From: Fragilariopsis cylindrus CCMP1102
Taxonomy: Eukaryota > Bacillariophyta > Bacillariophyceae > Bacillariales > Bacillariaceae
Assembly (NCBI GenBank): GCA_900095095.1
Contig: FMBT01000527.1
Location: 1 to 63,500, forward strand
DNA length: 63,500 bases
Direction of reading: 5' to 3'
Below, piece after piece: positions 1-11,243 of the stretch. A program made the translations under genes and the position numbers. Position 1 is the first letter of the stretch; each line of letters begins with the position of its first letter. The notes beneath the pieces were generated by a model. The model saw only the letters and a list, made by a program, of their open reading frames with translations. It searched no databases and was not told where the DNA came from.

Positions 1-1
1 A

Positions 2-187
2 TGGATAAATGACCATCATAAGAATTCGCCTGCATCACCATGGGGTGGTCTAACAAAAGAATCTGGTGTCGGTCGTGAAAATGGACGAGAAGCGCTCATG
101 GAATATTCACAATCGAAAAGTGTTGTTATTCGCACGAAGCGTTTTGATTCGGATTGGTTCAAAGACCCAAACGCTAGGTACAACTAA
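2..187 (+). CDS. Aldehyde dehydrogenase family protein, C-terminal fragment (truncated by window edge)
   Basis: An open frame enters at base 2 and stops at TAA 185-187, giving about 61 residues. It contains the ALDH C-terminal block: INDHH, then SPWGGLTKESGVGRENG, then ALMEYSQSKSVVIRT. In NAD(P)-dependent aldehyde dehydrogenases this PWGG..SG.GRE.G segment follows the catalytic domain and forms part of the oligomerisation strand. The rest of the protein, including the catalytic Cys and Glu, lies outside the window, so substrate cannot be judged. The resemblance is to betaine-aldehyde and broad-specificity ALDHs. No start is present. Confidence 0.8.
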   Translation, partial: WINDHHKNSPASPWGGLTKESGVGRENGREALMEYSQSKSVVIRTKRFDSDWFKDPNARYN

Positions 188-541
188 CTAATGAAACTCG
201 TCGTATTCCAACAGCAGCAGCAACAACAACAACAATACAATACCGGGCGCAATTACGAGTCGCTTTTATAAGGGTAGCGACGTAATTATACACCGACGCT
301 TCTTATCATCACCTCATATGGCTACACTGCGGTTTTTTTATATGATTCCATAACTTCAAATTCCGGTATTTCGCTCTGAGTAAAAGTAAATTAGTAGCAT
401 TTAGTATATTATCCTCTATACAATTATTCGTACTTTTCTCTCATTTTCAGTTCTTCGATCTCTCGAGTCATATTGTTTACACTCAACGTACAATACATTT
501 TCATATTGTCCAACCATGTCAAGCTTCGGCAGGAAGTTTTG
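188..541. other. Intergenic, between ALDH 3' end and PPR-like gene 3' end
   Basis: This is a convergent 3'-3' spacer. It starts with a CAG/CAA trinucleotide run (about 211-238) just after the ALDH stop. The rest is AT-rich, with no open frame or recognisable RNA gene. Confidence 0.5.
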
Positions 542-3500
542 CTACAAACCTCTTTGACCTACCTTTTGTTTATTCTGAGCTATTAGACTTATTCGTGTGC
601 GTTTTCCTGATCGATAATTATAGTAAGGATTTTCGTTAGGTTCTAGACCTTCCTTGTTTTTCATAGCGTAAACGATTCGGACTGCAATTCTGGTCGTTCG
701 GCTCGGCCACAAACATAAATCAACCCGTTGTAGGCTGCCAACATATTCTTATTCTTCACAGCCGATTTCGGTTCTTTTAGATTACGACGGTCCTCGTTCT
801 GCGTTGTTGCCTTCCGGATCTCTTTTTTCCATCCATCCAGAGCACCGACGATGTCATCTCCGTAGCAACGAAATATAGCATTGACGAACCGCCCATCCGC
901 CTGGATACCAGCGCGACTGGCTATACGAAAAATTTGTAAGGCTAACGACGTGGTCTTATCGCCATTGTTGTCATTGTCGTTACTACTGCCACCCGAGATT
1001 GCATGAGATAGAATTTTTGATTCGTCAATGGTAGCATATTGAAGAGCAGAAGCCGCAACGCAATATGTTTGTGAATTTTAGCAGTCATGAGATTCAGTAT
1101 GAAAATGACGGCTTCGAGGCAAGTCAATCCATTGATTTGAGACAAGAAAGACGTCGACGATGTTTCTTCCTCTCCTTCAGTTGTTGTAGGATCTGTCACT
1201 TCTATCTTTGGATTTTCCATTTTGGCGCCTGCAGCTAGTGCACCAAGAAGAACGTTAAAAGCACGATAGTTCGAATATATTCGCCGATCATTGTTGCTTT
1301 TACTGCCTTCAGGTGGGAACATATATTGATCAAAGATAATACAAGCCATCGATGGATCTCCCAGCCGGCCACAAGTAGTAACGGCGGCCCGGACCACCGC
1401 TCTTGGTAGGTATGCGCGATTAGTTTTCGAAGCAGCTGAAGCAGTGGAAGTAGCAGCAGACGCCCTTTCAAGAAGATATTGCACTTCCGCGCCAGTTCTA
1501 CACAGTCTTATCATTGTACTTCGTGTGTACGCATCGGGTCCTACTTTATTTCTAGAGTTTCGTTGCTGCTGATGTGCCATCATAAGAGCAAAAAGATCTT
1601 GTCCGTCTTGGATGGCTTGCTCCTCGACATCGCGATAATGCTTAGCGGAAGCATATATCGAATCATAATCATAATCGCCGTCTGCTTCCATTGTTCTCGT
1701 TGATGCCATTTTTATATTAGGATCACTTTCTAAATCATCCCCTGATGAAAGAGATGACATTACGTCGTGGTCTTGTTCATCTCGCGCCCGATCGACCAAA
1801 CGTGCATAACCATCAAGTAATATGTTGTAATGCCTTTGTTCGGGTGGTACAATGTTTGTAGTACGACCAATGGTAAGAGGAGAGTTGGTTCCAGTATCAT
1901 CATTGTTGTTGTCGTCGCTGTTGTTATTGACAACGGTGTCGATTTCCAATACCATGTATCGATCCCATAATTCTCGGGCCGTACGTGCATCTCCGTTACG
2001 TTGCACCAGTGTGATAAAAAATGCCGAAAGGGCATTCTTGAATGTACGCTCTGCTGGCTCCGTCAGTTTTTGATAGTCACTTTTACCGTTACTTTTGCGT
2101 TTATCTTTTGGCTTGATATGCTGACGATAGACCATTACCATCCATTGATCGATAAGTCGGAACAAATCCCTCTTGCGATCGGCTTGTAGTAATGGCATCA
2201 TTACCAAATCAATAGTAAAACTATCAATGATTGCTGGTAGTACGGTATTCATGGTAGTAGTGCCGTATTTGTTGATTATTTCCCGATGACAACGTAACGC
2301 TGTTGGTACAATTTCTCGGTCAAAAATTTCTAATCGTTTCGCTGGATCTTTGGTAACCATAAGACGAGTATTATATGTTCGACTGTTCGGCTGTAATAGA
2401 ACGATTTGTTTTTGCTGATGATTTTGTAGTTGTTGTTCTTTCATTTCGTCTATTTGTTGCAATTGCCGTCCTCGCTTTACGGTCAGATCTTTCCATAAAG
2501 TATTCACCAAATTTGAGTTTCCAATTTTGGCTGCAATGTTTAAAACAGTATTGTAGGATGCTATATCTGTATAATAATCGTCTTCTTCTTCAAAAGCCGA
2601 CGATGATGAAGGATCTTGTTCTTGTTGTTGTTGTTGTATTATAAGATTTGCAGCCATTTCTAAACCAGCATCATTTGGGTTTTCTGTGGCTAATGCTCGA
2701 TCGCATAACGACGATAGATACAAATTCCACGCCACCGATAAAGATCGATCCATATCACCATTATTAGCATCCTTATTATTTCCTACTACTGACACTGCAA
2801 CTCTCGCTTCGCTGACAAGTTGCAGTAATTCTTTAATTTCAACAGCACCAAAATTGCTGTTGACTTTATCCACAGCATTGTTCGCTGGATACGATTTTGT
2901 GTTTATCGTACTCGACTCGCGAAGAGCCTTTGCTAATGCCGTAACAGCGATTGGTGACACGACATGGGGTAAGCTATTGTTGCTTCGATCACTATCACTA
3001 TCACTTCCACTATCGACTAAATCATGTACCATATCTTGTAAAATAAGTCGACACGTTTTCCATAATTGGGATTGAATAAAACATAAATGATCATTCGTTT
3101 TATTGTTGCTTGTTGATGTTTCTTCTTGGATATAGGTTGTTGCTTGAATTAAAACAGCTAACAAACCTAATATTCGTTCTTGTACAGGACGTGATTCCAA
3201 TAAAACAATATTTTTCAGATCATTATCCGATAATAAAGGATCTAGAAGTAAATTTGTAAGTACATCATTCCTATTACTAACATTTCTACCATCATTGGAT
3301 ACTGTTATTAATGCGGAGGAATAGGATTGTACCAATTTTGATACAATTGCTTTGGAAAATGATTGTGTAGTACGTTGTGGTGGTTGTCGACCACCATCCA
3401 CATCAACATTGACGACCTCTTTAACGAAGACCTTCACGACACCCTTCTTTGCATCTTCTTGTCCATAATATAAGATCGAATCACGAGTTTTCCGTAATTT

Positions 3501-4013
3501 ATTTTGTATCCCTCGTCGTATTTTTTCACGTTCCTCTTGTTCTTTTCGATCACGTGTTGTTCGATAACTTTTATTACGGTTACTGCTATTATTATTCTTT
3601 TTATTTTTATCATAGCGATAGTTATTATTCCCATTATTATTATCTGCCGTAGTAGTAGTAGACGCAAAAATAGTAACTTGTTGCCGTTGCTGTTGTGATA
3701 TATCCCGTGAACGGGATAATGATGTTTTTGGTGTTGATGTTTTTATTCTTCTTGTTGTTGTCGTCGTGTGCGTCGTCGAAAATGAATGAACTACTCTTAT
3801 GAACGACGTCAATGAGGATGGAGATGATAAAATGACAAGCAAAAGTATCCCAGCAACAATAACTACAATTGATGGAATGATTGATTTACTATTATTCGTT
3901 CTTCTATTTCTTACATTTGTTGATTTTCTTTTTTCTTTCATCATCATCGTTCGAGATGTTACTGTCATCGACTTTGACGGGAGCGTCGTTGTCGTTATTA
4001 TTTTGATATTCAT
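542..4013 (-). CDS. Pentatricopeptide-repeat-like protein, putatively plastid-targeted, with two frameshifts
   Basis: The main frame is 1023 aa from the ATG at 4013. Residues about 45-75 form a hydrophobic signal-anchor stretch ending in VVHSF|STT, which resembles the diatom signal-peptide/transit-peptide junction with Phe at +1, so plastid import is likely. The C-terminal half has helical-hairpin segments typical of degenerate PPR repeats, such as SYNTVLNIAAKIGNSNLV, RHYNILLDGYAR and RAFNVLLGALAAGAKM. PPR proteins bind organellar RNA. The listed frame ends at 942, but coding sequence clearly continues in the next frame after about 1075 (ALQIFRIASRAGIQADGRFV, then AAYNGLIYVCGRAE). It shifts again near 680 (VYAMKNKEGLEPNENPYYNY) and stops at 542-544. 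Neither break looks like an intron, so indel errors or decay are likely. The upstream third is Asn/Gln/Ser-rich low complexity. Confidence 0.7.
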
Positions 4014-4707
4014 AGTTTATCCTCTTCAAACAATCCTTATTGATATTGATGCAAGAAGGAAGAAAAGATGAGGCTTCTTATACAGGGTTCTAGTCTATTA
4101 TACTCTATACGATAGAATGCGATAGGAGTTCATAATTTATATTGTTGAACCGGTATGATCATTGCTGTTCAATGCTGTGTGGATTTCAAAGTTTGTTAAC
4201 GGCACAACTGACAACCAACACATCATCATAATAAACAGAGAAAGCATTCTTCTATTCATTCTCGAGTCAAACTTTTTCTCAAAAACTGATGGTTTCTTGC
4301 CTCAGCTCGTGATCGATTCGATTCGTGGATGTGCTTACACGCGTAGTCGTATCTCATACATCATCCACGACAGGGCGATGCGGGACTGATATAATCGACT
4401 AGCTCGACTCAATCGATACGTTACTGTTCTTTTTTTTTTAGCTTTTCACGAAGTTTTTGTGTGTGAGAGAAAAAAGACGGTCATTTTAAATTTTGCGCCT
4501 CTGGCATGTTGAGAATATTATTTTGTCCTATTGCATATCTTGTTTGATGGGATCATAATAAGAAAGTTGCGTACTATAACAATACGAAGCGAAGCGATTC
4601 AAAGCAAAGCAAACTAACGGACGGGTCCGATCAGGAAAAGAATCAAAACAGACTAAGCAACCCGAACACAAGCACAAGCACAAGCAAGCGAGACAAGGCA
4701 AGGCAAG
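4014..4707. promoter_or_regulatory. Divergent upstream region of PPR-like and P4H-like genes
   Basis: About 690 bp separate two divergent start codons. The region is AT-rich with no convincing gene. Just before the 4708 start, a run of AAGCACAAGCACAAGCAAGC-type short repeats (about 4670-4705) forms the presumed 5' UTR. No specific transcription-factor site stands out. Confidence 0.4.
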
Positions 4708-6351
4708 ATGATCTCGTCGTCGTCGGCACTTTCAGTTTCAGTGTTCAGCACAACAGTGTTATGCACATTAGTAGCATTGATCTCATTTCCCAACGTTGTC
4801 ACAGTTGCGAATGCTGGTGCATTATTAGGACAAAGAAGAGCGGAAAAAGATAATATATTAGGACGATCCATTCGTATTGTAAATGAATCAGGACGGAAAT
4901 GTGATATGTATTGGGTGAATACCTTTGTGTCACCGGAACAATTCGTGCCACAATTTATTGAAGATGGAGTGAGTATTGGTTTAAGTTATGGCTCTGATAA
5001 ATCCTTATCGTCCTATATTGGACATGTCTTTGAAATACGTGAATTGCCATCGAAACGTGGAACCAAAAAATGTTTATTTGAAACCTGTCGTCGGGTACGT
5101 ATTCAAGTGAGTGATCGAGAAGATCAAAAGGTAACATTAGAACGTGATTTTACTGTTACAATTCAAGATGATATCTCTATATCCTATACCAAAGCGGATG
5201 ATATGTATAAACGTTGTCAAAATAAAATCAAAAATAATGATGATAATGATGATGGTGATCTATCACCCTTAGAATTAATTGAGGAAATCACGAATTGTAT
5301 GGAAAATGAAATAAATAGTAATATACTAAAACAAGAGGAAGAACGTAACTTTCATTTAACTGTTCATCGTGATATGGCCACAGAATTAGTACCATTTACC
5401 TGTGGTGATGTCAATCAAACAGATTCACATGAAATATTAAATCAAACATGGTACTATAAAGAAGATTCACGGAATTATAAAATTAAAAAATTACATGAAT
5501 TACCAACCTCCACAATATTTACTATTGATAACTTTGTGACAAAAGATTATTGTGACGCATTACAAATGTATCGTACTACTACTAATGATAAAGAAAAAGG
5601 GAATATTCATGTTCCATTATCTGCTGCATTTGAAGGTACAAAACAAAGTAATTTATTAAATGGTTTATTAAATAAAATATATGAATTAATGTTAGATCAA
5701 ATGGATACTTGGGATGATTTAGATGCGGAGGATGTCTTATTTAATTATATGAAAGATGATATTGGTTATGATACACCAACACATTTATGTGTAGGAACAG
5801 AAGAAGTGACAAATGCATTTCATGCATTAGAAATTGGTCAACCCAAGACATGTCAAATTCCTGGTGGTGATCCTGTGGTGGTACCAACGAAACGTATACT
5901 AATGGAGGATGGACATAAAAATAAGAGAAGAAACATGAACGTTGTTCGCAATAATGATGATAACTTCGAGATCGACGTTAAAAGGAAACAACAATTAGCA
6001 GATATCTTTTTATTTTGTACTGAACCAGAAAAGAAAATTTTAGGTGGAATACATTTTCCATTTGCACGGATACATATCACACCAAAAATTGGTAAATTAG
6101 TGGTTGCTGTCAATCGTAAAAATTATAGTAATAATAATATTAAAGTACAAGAACAAGGACAAGAACAAGAACAAGTTGATGGATATGTGAATGAATATCA
6201 TTTATGTCCAAATCATGAAGTTTATGTACATACTATATCAGGTAATAGTAGTGGTGGTGGTGGTGGTGGTGGTGAATCAGAAGGTGCAGCAGCAGGAGGA
6301 GGAGGAGGAGGTGGTGTCGCTGAAGCACCAAGAGGGGATGGCGAACTATAA
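4708..6351 (+). CDS. Secreted VHL-beta/prolyl-4-hydroxylase-like protein, probably non-canonical at the iron site
   Basis: 547 aa in one exon. Residues 1-35 form a signal peptide (hydrophobic run, then VTVANAGA). Residues about 52-160 (RIVNESGRKCDMYWVN, then GHVFEIREL) resemble a VHL-type beta domain. Residues about 265-490 follow the layout of a P4H-type 2OG-Fe(II) domain: FTIDNFVTKDYCD at its start, GGIHFPFARIHITPKIGKLV for the usual GG.T.FP...V.P..G.L, and a late YHLCPNHEVYVHTISG containing the expected distal His. I cannot find the first HxD iron pair in the expected place, so the domain may be catalytically altered or non-catalytic. Acidic and Gly-rich tracts occur at about 175-185 and at the C-terminus. 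Secretory-pathway location is inferred. Confidence 0.55.
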   Translation: MISSSSALSVSVFSTTVLCTLVALISFPNVVTVANAGALLGQRRAEKDNILGRSIRIVNESGRKCDMYWVNTFVSPEQFVPQFIEDGVSIGLSYGSDKSLSSYIGHVFEIRELPSKRGTKKCLFETCRRVRIQVSDREDQKVTLERDFTVTIQDDISISYTKADDMYKRCQNKIKNNDDNDDGDLSPLELIEEITNCMENEINSNILKQEEERNFHLTVHRDMATELVPFTCGDVNQTDSHEILNQTWYYKEDSRNYKIKKLHELPTSTIFTIDNFVTKDYCDALQMYRTTTNDKEKGNIHVPLSAAFEGTKQSNLLNGLLNKIYELMLDQMDTWDDLDAEDVLFNYMKDDIGYDTPTHLCVGTEEVTNAFHALEIGQPKTCQIPGGDPVVVPTKRILMEDGHKNKRRNMNVVRNNDDNFEIDVKRKQQLADIFLFCTEPEKKILGGIHFPFARIHITPKIGKLVVAVNRKNYSNNNIKVQEQGQEQEQVDGYVNEYHLCPNHEVYVHTISGNSSGGGGGGGESEGAAAGGGGGGGVAEAPRGDGEL

Positions 6352-7093
6352 AATAAAACGCCAAAATATACGGTATGAATTATGACTTATGAATTATGAA
6401 TTATACAAACCAAACTAAGGAGAAGAAGAAGAAGAAGAAAAAGAAAGTTGATAGAAAGAAAAGCTCCACCTACTATTAGCTAGGTAGCCTGCACTATGTA
6501 CCTCGTGCATGCTTACGTAGTTGGTCGTATCTTTTACAATATATTTATACTAAATAAATAGAACATTGTTATAGGATTATTGTTTTAGGATTATTGTTGT
6601 CGTCATTGTTTTCTTCTTTTTTGAAAGTTCTTTGGCTTCAATTCGATTCGATTCGATTCGATAGCGTCGGAAAGGCTAGCTAGTAGGAGAAGAATCCATT
6701 AATAAGGAAAAACACAGCGACCCTCATCAAACAATGACAGACCACTTCGGGGGGTAATGAAGTTTTTTCCGCGTGTGTGTGGAGGGGGAGGGGATTCCAT
6801 CATCGTGAATGAATCTAGAATAGTGAATCAACGATAAGGTGTGTATTGAATCACTCTTGTGCAACATTTTTCATCCAGATTTTGATATGTCATAGAACTT
6901 GATGACAGAACTAGAACTAACTCATCCAAATCATTGCCGGATACTATTTATAAACTAAATAAAAAAAGAATGTGAATACGGTATGTAAACCAAAAGTGTT
7001 TTGAATAGATTTTACTTTTTACTGTGTATATAATTACTTTTCTTTCTGTATTTGATTAGCTTCTGTATTTGGATATAGGTGTTGCATGATTTT
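6352..7093. other. Convergent intergenic region
   Basis: 3'-3' spacer between the P4H-like gene and the PLGG1-like gene. It holds a GAA-rich purine tract (about 6418-6447), a near-duplicate TAGGATTATTGTT pair at about 6573-6600, and a short ATTCG tandem run (about 6638-6662). No gene is seen. Confidence 0.5.
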
Positions 7094-8958
7094 TTAACCA
7101 CATACGCTAACGACCGCATCCTTCACTTGTGGAATAGCTACTAGGATGGTACCTGCAACAGCCGTCAATGCCATAGCCATGGCAGCAAATGGAAATGCAT
7201 CAGCCTCGTCAACCATGCTCGATACACCCAAACCTTGTGCAGCACTACCAACAGCTAACCCACGCGTGATCGGGTCTTGGATGTTTGCAAGGTCTAGCAA
7301 TTTCTTTCCGTATTGGGCACCAATAATACCCGTCAATACAACGACCACAACCGCGATGGCAATATCTCCACCTAAGAGTTGAGTAACAGGGATAGCCAGA
7401 GACGTTGTGATGTTACGTGCCAAGAGAGATAATCGGATCATTAAAGCATTACCAGAGGAACCACCAAGCTGAATTAATCGTCCAAATGCAGCCGTTCCAA
7501 ATAATCCACCAACACTAGAAATTAACATAGCAGCGACGACAATCAAAATATTTTCTAACAATAACTTTTTCCGACTATACATAGATACAGCAAAACTAAC
7601 AACGGATGGACCTAAACAAAATAGGAGGTAATCTCCTGCCCCGGCAACATTCCAAGCCAAGCTACCCGTCTTGTATGTTTTGATTGATTCAATAAAGTCC
7701 GCACCAGTACCAGTTGCAATCCCGTATACGTACAAGAATGCCCATGTCATACCGGTCGACGTCAAAAGAGGATGGACTGCCTTTGTAAATGCTGTTGGTA
7801 ATCGTGCTGCCGATACATAATTTGTAAACGTTAATGCAAAGAAGAACAACGTTTGTAATGGTGTTGCCCAGCTTGCGGTACTTAACGATGATGATCTTTG
7901 TGTTACTAAGTTAGCGATACCGGTAACAATTGAGATCTTCAATAGCAAACCCATAGTTGCGTCACCGAATGGCTTAGGTGCTGCAACGATGGCTGAATTG
8001 TTCTTGTTCTTTTTAGTTGATGGTGGTGCAGCTACCACAAGAGGAGCGACCTTTCCTTCCATCTTTCTTAAGAACAAAACCGAATATGCAACCGAATACA
8101 ATGTATAAACGAATCCAAGAATAGTAATAAGGAGTACCTTAGCGACCTATTTATTTGATCATAAATTTATTTGATCAATGGAAACAATAAAAGATGTAAG
8201 TTGAATACAGAAAATGTGGTAGAACTGCACTTCTTTCAACCAGCCAGTCACTTTTTTTCGTCTATTCTGTAGTATACTTTTTCTATTCTTTCAAAACGAC
8301 GACTTATATATACATGACATTTATGTCAAAACGGTATAGCTAGATTTAAAACGTAACGTACCTCTAATCCTGATCCGACACTTGGTGTTAATGGCAACAT
8401 CGCCAATCCCGGTACGAAAAATACTGGTAACCATTTTGTTAATAATGTTGTACCTGGTGTTAATGCCTTAAAGATTGCTGTTCCGGATCCAGGTGAAACA
8501 GCATCCGCAATCACTAGAAAGAAAAATAAGATACCACATCCACCCAGTTGTGCTGGAAATTTGATACCAAAATGAATAAATAATTTATTCACAGCACGTT
8601 CAATTAATGTCAATGCTACTGTACCAACAGCAGCATCAGTAGGAAATGATAAAGATGCTGATGATTGTGTCGTCGTCGACGGTGGTGCACCACCAGAACT
8701 TTTCAAGAAACGATTGACACGACCACCGACTCGACCACCTCTAAGAGCAGTCGTAACATCAATCGAGTGTCGTCGTTGGCGAGTTTTTTGTTGACGCGTG
8801 CGCTGCTGCTGAGTTTGAGTGTACGAATGCTGTTGTACACCAGAAGATGATGAGGAAGATGGACTTATAATAGCAGAAACACTACTACTAGTAACGACTA
8901 GGGTCGTCGTCACTGCAAGAAGTAACAGTTGTTTGGTAGTATTGTTGATCATCATCAT
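7094..8958 (-). CDS. PLGG1: Plastid LrgA/LrgB-type membrane protein, PLGG1-like glycolate/glycerate carrier
   Basis: Two exons, 8362..8958 and 7094..8146, are joined across a 215-bp GT-AG intron (8147-8361, donor gtacgt, acceptor aatag) in phase 0. This gives 549 aa. The N-terminus is a signal peptide plus a Ser/Arg-rich transit-like region. An LrgA-like half with several membrane helices follows (FFFLVIADAVSPGSG, then KWLPVFFVPGLAMLPL). The LrgB half carries AGAGDYLLFCLGPSVVSF, VGGLFGTAA, and the signature DPITRGLAVGSAAQGLGVSS followed by EADAFPFAAMAMAL. Plant PLGG1 exports photorespiratory glycolate in exchange for glycerate across the plastid envelope, so the same role is inferred here. 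A paralogue at 56868 has its intron at the identical place (before Val-Ala-Lys). The gene is divergent from the aureochrome. Confidence 0.8.
8147..8361 (-). other. Intron of PLGG1-like gene
   Basis: Spliceosomal intron with donor GTACGT and an AG acceptor preceded by AAATAAATAG. Removing it joins GLE to VAKVLLITILGF without a break. Without splicing the frame runs into stops. Confidence 0.8.
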
Positions 8959-9331
8959 CCTTTTTTCTGTTCTTTTTCTTTTCCAAACTGTTTCTAGACG
9001 AATGAATGAATCTTTTCTCAGGGTACAACAATACAGTAAGCCTGATGATAATGATGTACAGGAAAATAGATAACGTTATTACGGATATGCCGATTTGTAC
9101 ATTGCTATTAGTTGTTGCGCCTGCCTACTAAGTTACCAGTAAGTATCGTTGTGGATTTTTTAAAAATCATTGATTGGATGGCGTGACACGCATTGTTGAT
9201 CTTTTTGGTGAGGAAGATCTTTCTTCTCGCTCAATTTATTATGTATGCATACATACAATCATCACCTACTGTACGTACAAATCATAATATGCTATCTTAA
9301 TCAAGCCAGTCGCATACAGTACTTACTCGGC

Positions 9332-9339
9332 TGACGTCA
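9332..9339. promoter_or_regulatory. TGACGTCA palindrome (candidate aureochrome/bZIP site)
   Basis: An exact 8-bp CRE-type palindrome lies about 520 bp upstream of the aureochrome ATG and about 370 bp upstream of the PLGG1-like ATG. TGACGT is the established core recognised by aureochrome bZIP domains. Confidence 0.45.
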
Positions 9340-9788
9340 TTAAGTCGCACACAATTCGTTCACATACAAAAAAGTACATACTTAAATACCGTATTTCCAT
9401 GCCTCCCTTTTCAACCATCCAATAAAAATGCAAGGAGCTTGTGCGCCATTGTCATACAGTGCATACAGTAGTGTACAAGTTTTTAACTATTTCTTAAATC
9501 GCAATTGTATGTGATCTTTAATAATTATTTAAGTCGCCGCGCTACTAACATCGACGTCTTATTGCACTTGAAAAGAAGAATGACACCCCGCTTCTTCTTT
9601 TTCCAGTGTATATATCTTGCAAGGCAGTAGCGTAATACATCTGTAGCTTTACATACTCCCGATCAATCAGCAGCACTACTTCATACGACTGTACCTGCAC
9701 TTAATTCACTAGTGCACTAAATTCACTTTGCACTACTATTACCATACATTTCCAAACACTACTGCGGTTTAAAAGATAGTAACAAATT

Positions 9789-9850
9789 AACATAAAACAT
9801 ACTACTCGAACAACATAAAACATACTACTAGTACAACATAAAACATACAC
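9789..9850 (+). repeat. Three 23-bp direct repeats in presumed aureochrome 5' UTR
   Basis: The unit AACATAAAACATACTACT plus five bases starts at 9789, 9812 and 9835. The third copy is incomplete and ends about 12 bp before the ATG. Confidence 0.8.
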
Positions 9851-9861
9851 CGAAGTTTAAG

Positions 9862-11243
9862 ATGTCTGCTCCCAATGGCGACGCAAACGCACCTATGCCG
9901 ATGTTTCAAATGTCGAACAACGTAAGTACTGTCTGTGCCTTATAAAAAAATAAAATAGAATACAAATTAATTAATTAATTAATATTGATGCATGGTGCAT
10001 CGCGTGCTGTCAGATTAAAAATAAAGCTCCGCAGACAAGACAGTCCTGTTATGGGATAATAAATAAATGAATGATGTGTCGCATTTATTTGTATCTCTAA
10101 TATATAATAATGTAACTAATTCTGACATTTGCACTTGCACTTACACTCGCCGTACATGTTACCCCCCCTCCTCCTCGTCCTCTATCTGATATATATATAT
10201 AATATTAAATCAAAATTTAAAAATCAACATTTAAGCAATCCAATACTATGGCCGGACAAGGAGGTTCTTCCAATAGTCTGATTGGAATGACTAATGGTGG
10301 TGGAATGAGTGATATTGGACAACTCGACCTTGAAGAACTCTTCGTGGATTGTTATTACGACGTACCTGGTATGGCTGAGATGGTAAAAGACGATGTTGCT
10401 AATGGTGGTGGGGGTATGGCAGGACCAGAACCGGTCATGGTCCCTCCTCCTGCACAACCAATTGCCACCACGTCGATGTCCTCCACCACTGATGCTGCTG
10501 AAGACATCAACAACAAGCGATCTGCGGATGAGATTACTTCCGGAGGAGACGATACAAGTGGTCCTGGAGGAGGACAACTGACTGCAAAACAAAAACTGGA
10601 ACGGCGTGAACGTAATCGTGAACATGCCAAACGCAGTCGTCTTCGTAAAAAGTTTTTATTGGAATCACTGCAAGAACAAATCCATGGCTTACAGGAACAA
10701 CTGGATAAGTTTAAAAAAACTATTAGAGATGAAATCCCTGCACCCAAAGCAGAAACATTGATTGATGCCATTTGTGGTCATGAGAATCAGTACACGCCCT
10801 TACCCATGCCCAGTGGATTCGGTCCAGTGAAAACATTAATGGAACCAGATTTTCGTTTAATGTCGGCACTCTCCGGATCACAACAAAATTTTGCGATCAG
10901 TGATCCGACCTTACCCGACAATCCTATTGTGTATGTCTCACAGGGATTTTTAGATTTAACTGGCTACAATCTTGATCAAGTATTAGGAAGAAATTGTCGT
11001 TTCTTACAGGGACCAGGTACGGATCAATCTGCTGTCGATGTGATCAGAAAGGGTATCTCGGAGGGAATCGATACAAGTGTATGTCTACTAAATTACAAAG
11101 CAGATGGTACACCATTCTGGAATCAATTCTTTGTGGCTGCATTACGAGATGCAGAAAATAATGTTGTTAATTATGTTGGTGTACAATGTGAGGTTAGTAA
11201 GGCAGTTGTTGAAAAACATATGGGAGAACAAAAGAAAAAATAA
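9862..11243 (+). CDS. AUREO1: Aureochrome: blue-light receptor and bZIP transcription factor
   Basis: Exons 9862..9921 and 10236..11243, phase 0, give 355 aa. The splice joins MSNN to QSNTMAGQGG. Residues about 138-185 form a bZIP: basic region RNREHAKRSRLRKKF followed by a leucine-zipper-like helix. The C-terminal LOV domain (about 235-345) has the flavin motif GRNCRFLQG with the photoreactive Cys near residue 274. It also has LLNYKADGTPFWNQFF and NYVGVQC, so the FMN-contacting Asn and Gln positions are kept. Aureochromes bind TGACGT and control light acclimation and cell division in stramenopiles. The LOV sequence looks like the flavin-binding AUREO1 class, but the subtype (1a/1b/1c) is not decided here. 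A TGACGTCA site in its own promoter suggests possible autoregulation. Confidence 0.93.
9922..10235 (+). other. Intron of aureochrome gene
   Basis: 314-bp GT-AG intron with donor GTAAGTACTG and acceptor TTTAAG. It sits after the 20th codon, and the upstream mini-exon supplies the only in-frame N-terminal extension. Translation could alternatively start at the ATG at 10248 if splicing fails. Confidence 0.75.

Larger units (their letters stand above)
8959..9861. promoter_or_regulatory. Divergent promoter between PLGG1-like gene and aureochrome gene
   Basis: About 900 bp without a coding frame between two divergent starts. It contains a perfect palindrome TGACGTCA at 9332-9339, whose half-site TGACGT is the reported aureochrome binding motif. 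It also has three 23-bp direct repeats directly before the aureochrome ATG. Both genes relate to plastid or light physiology, so shared light control is a reasonable inference. Confidence 0.5.
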
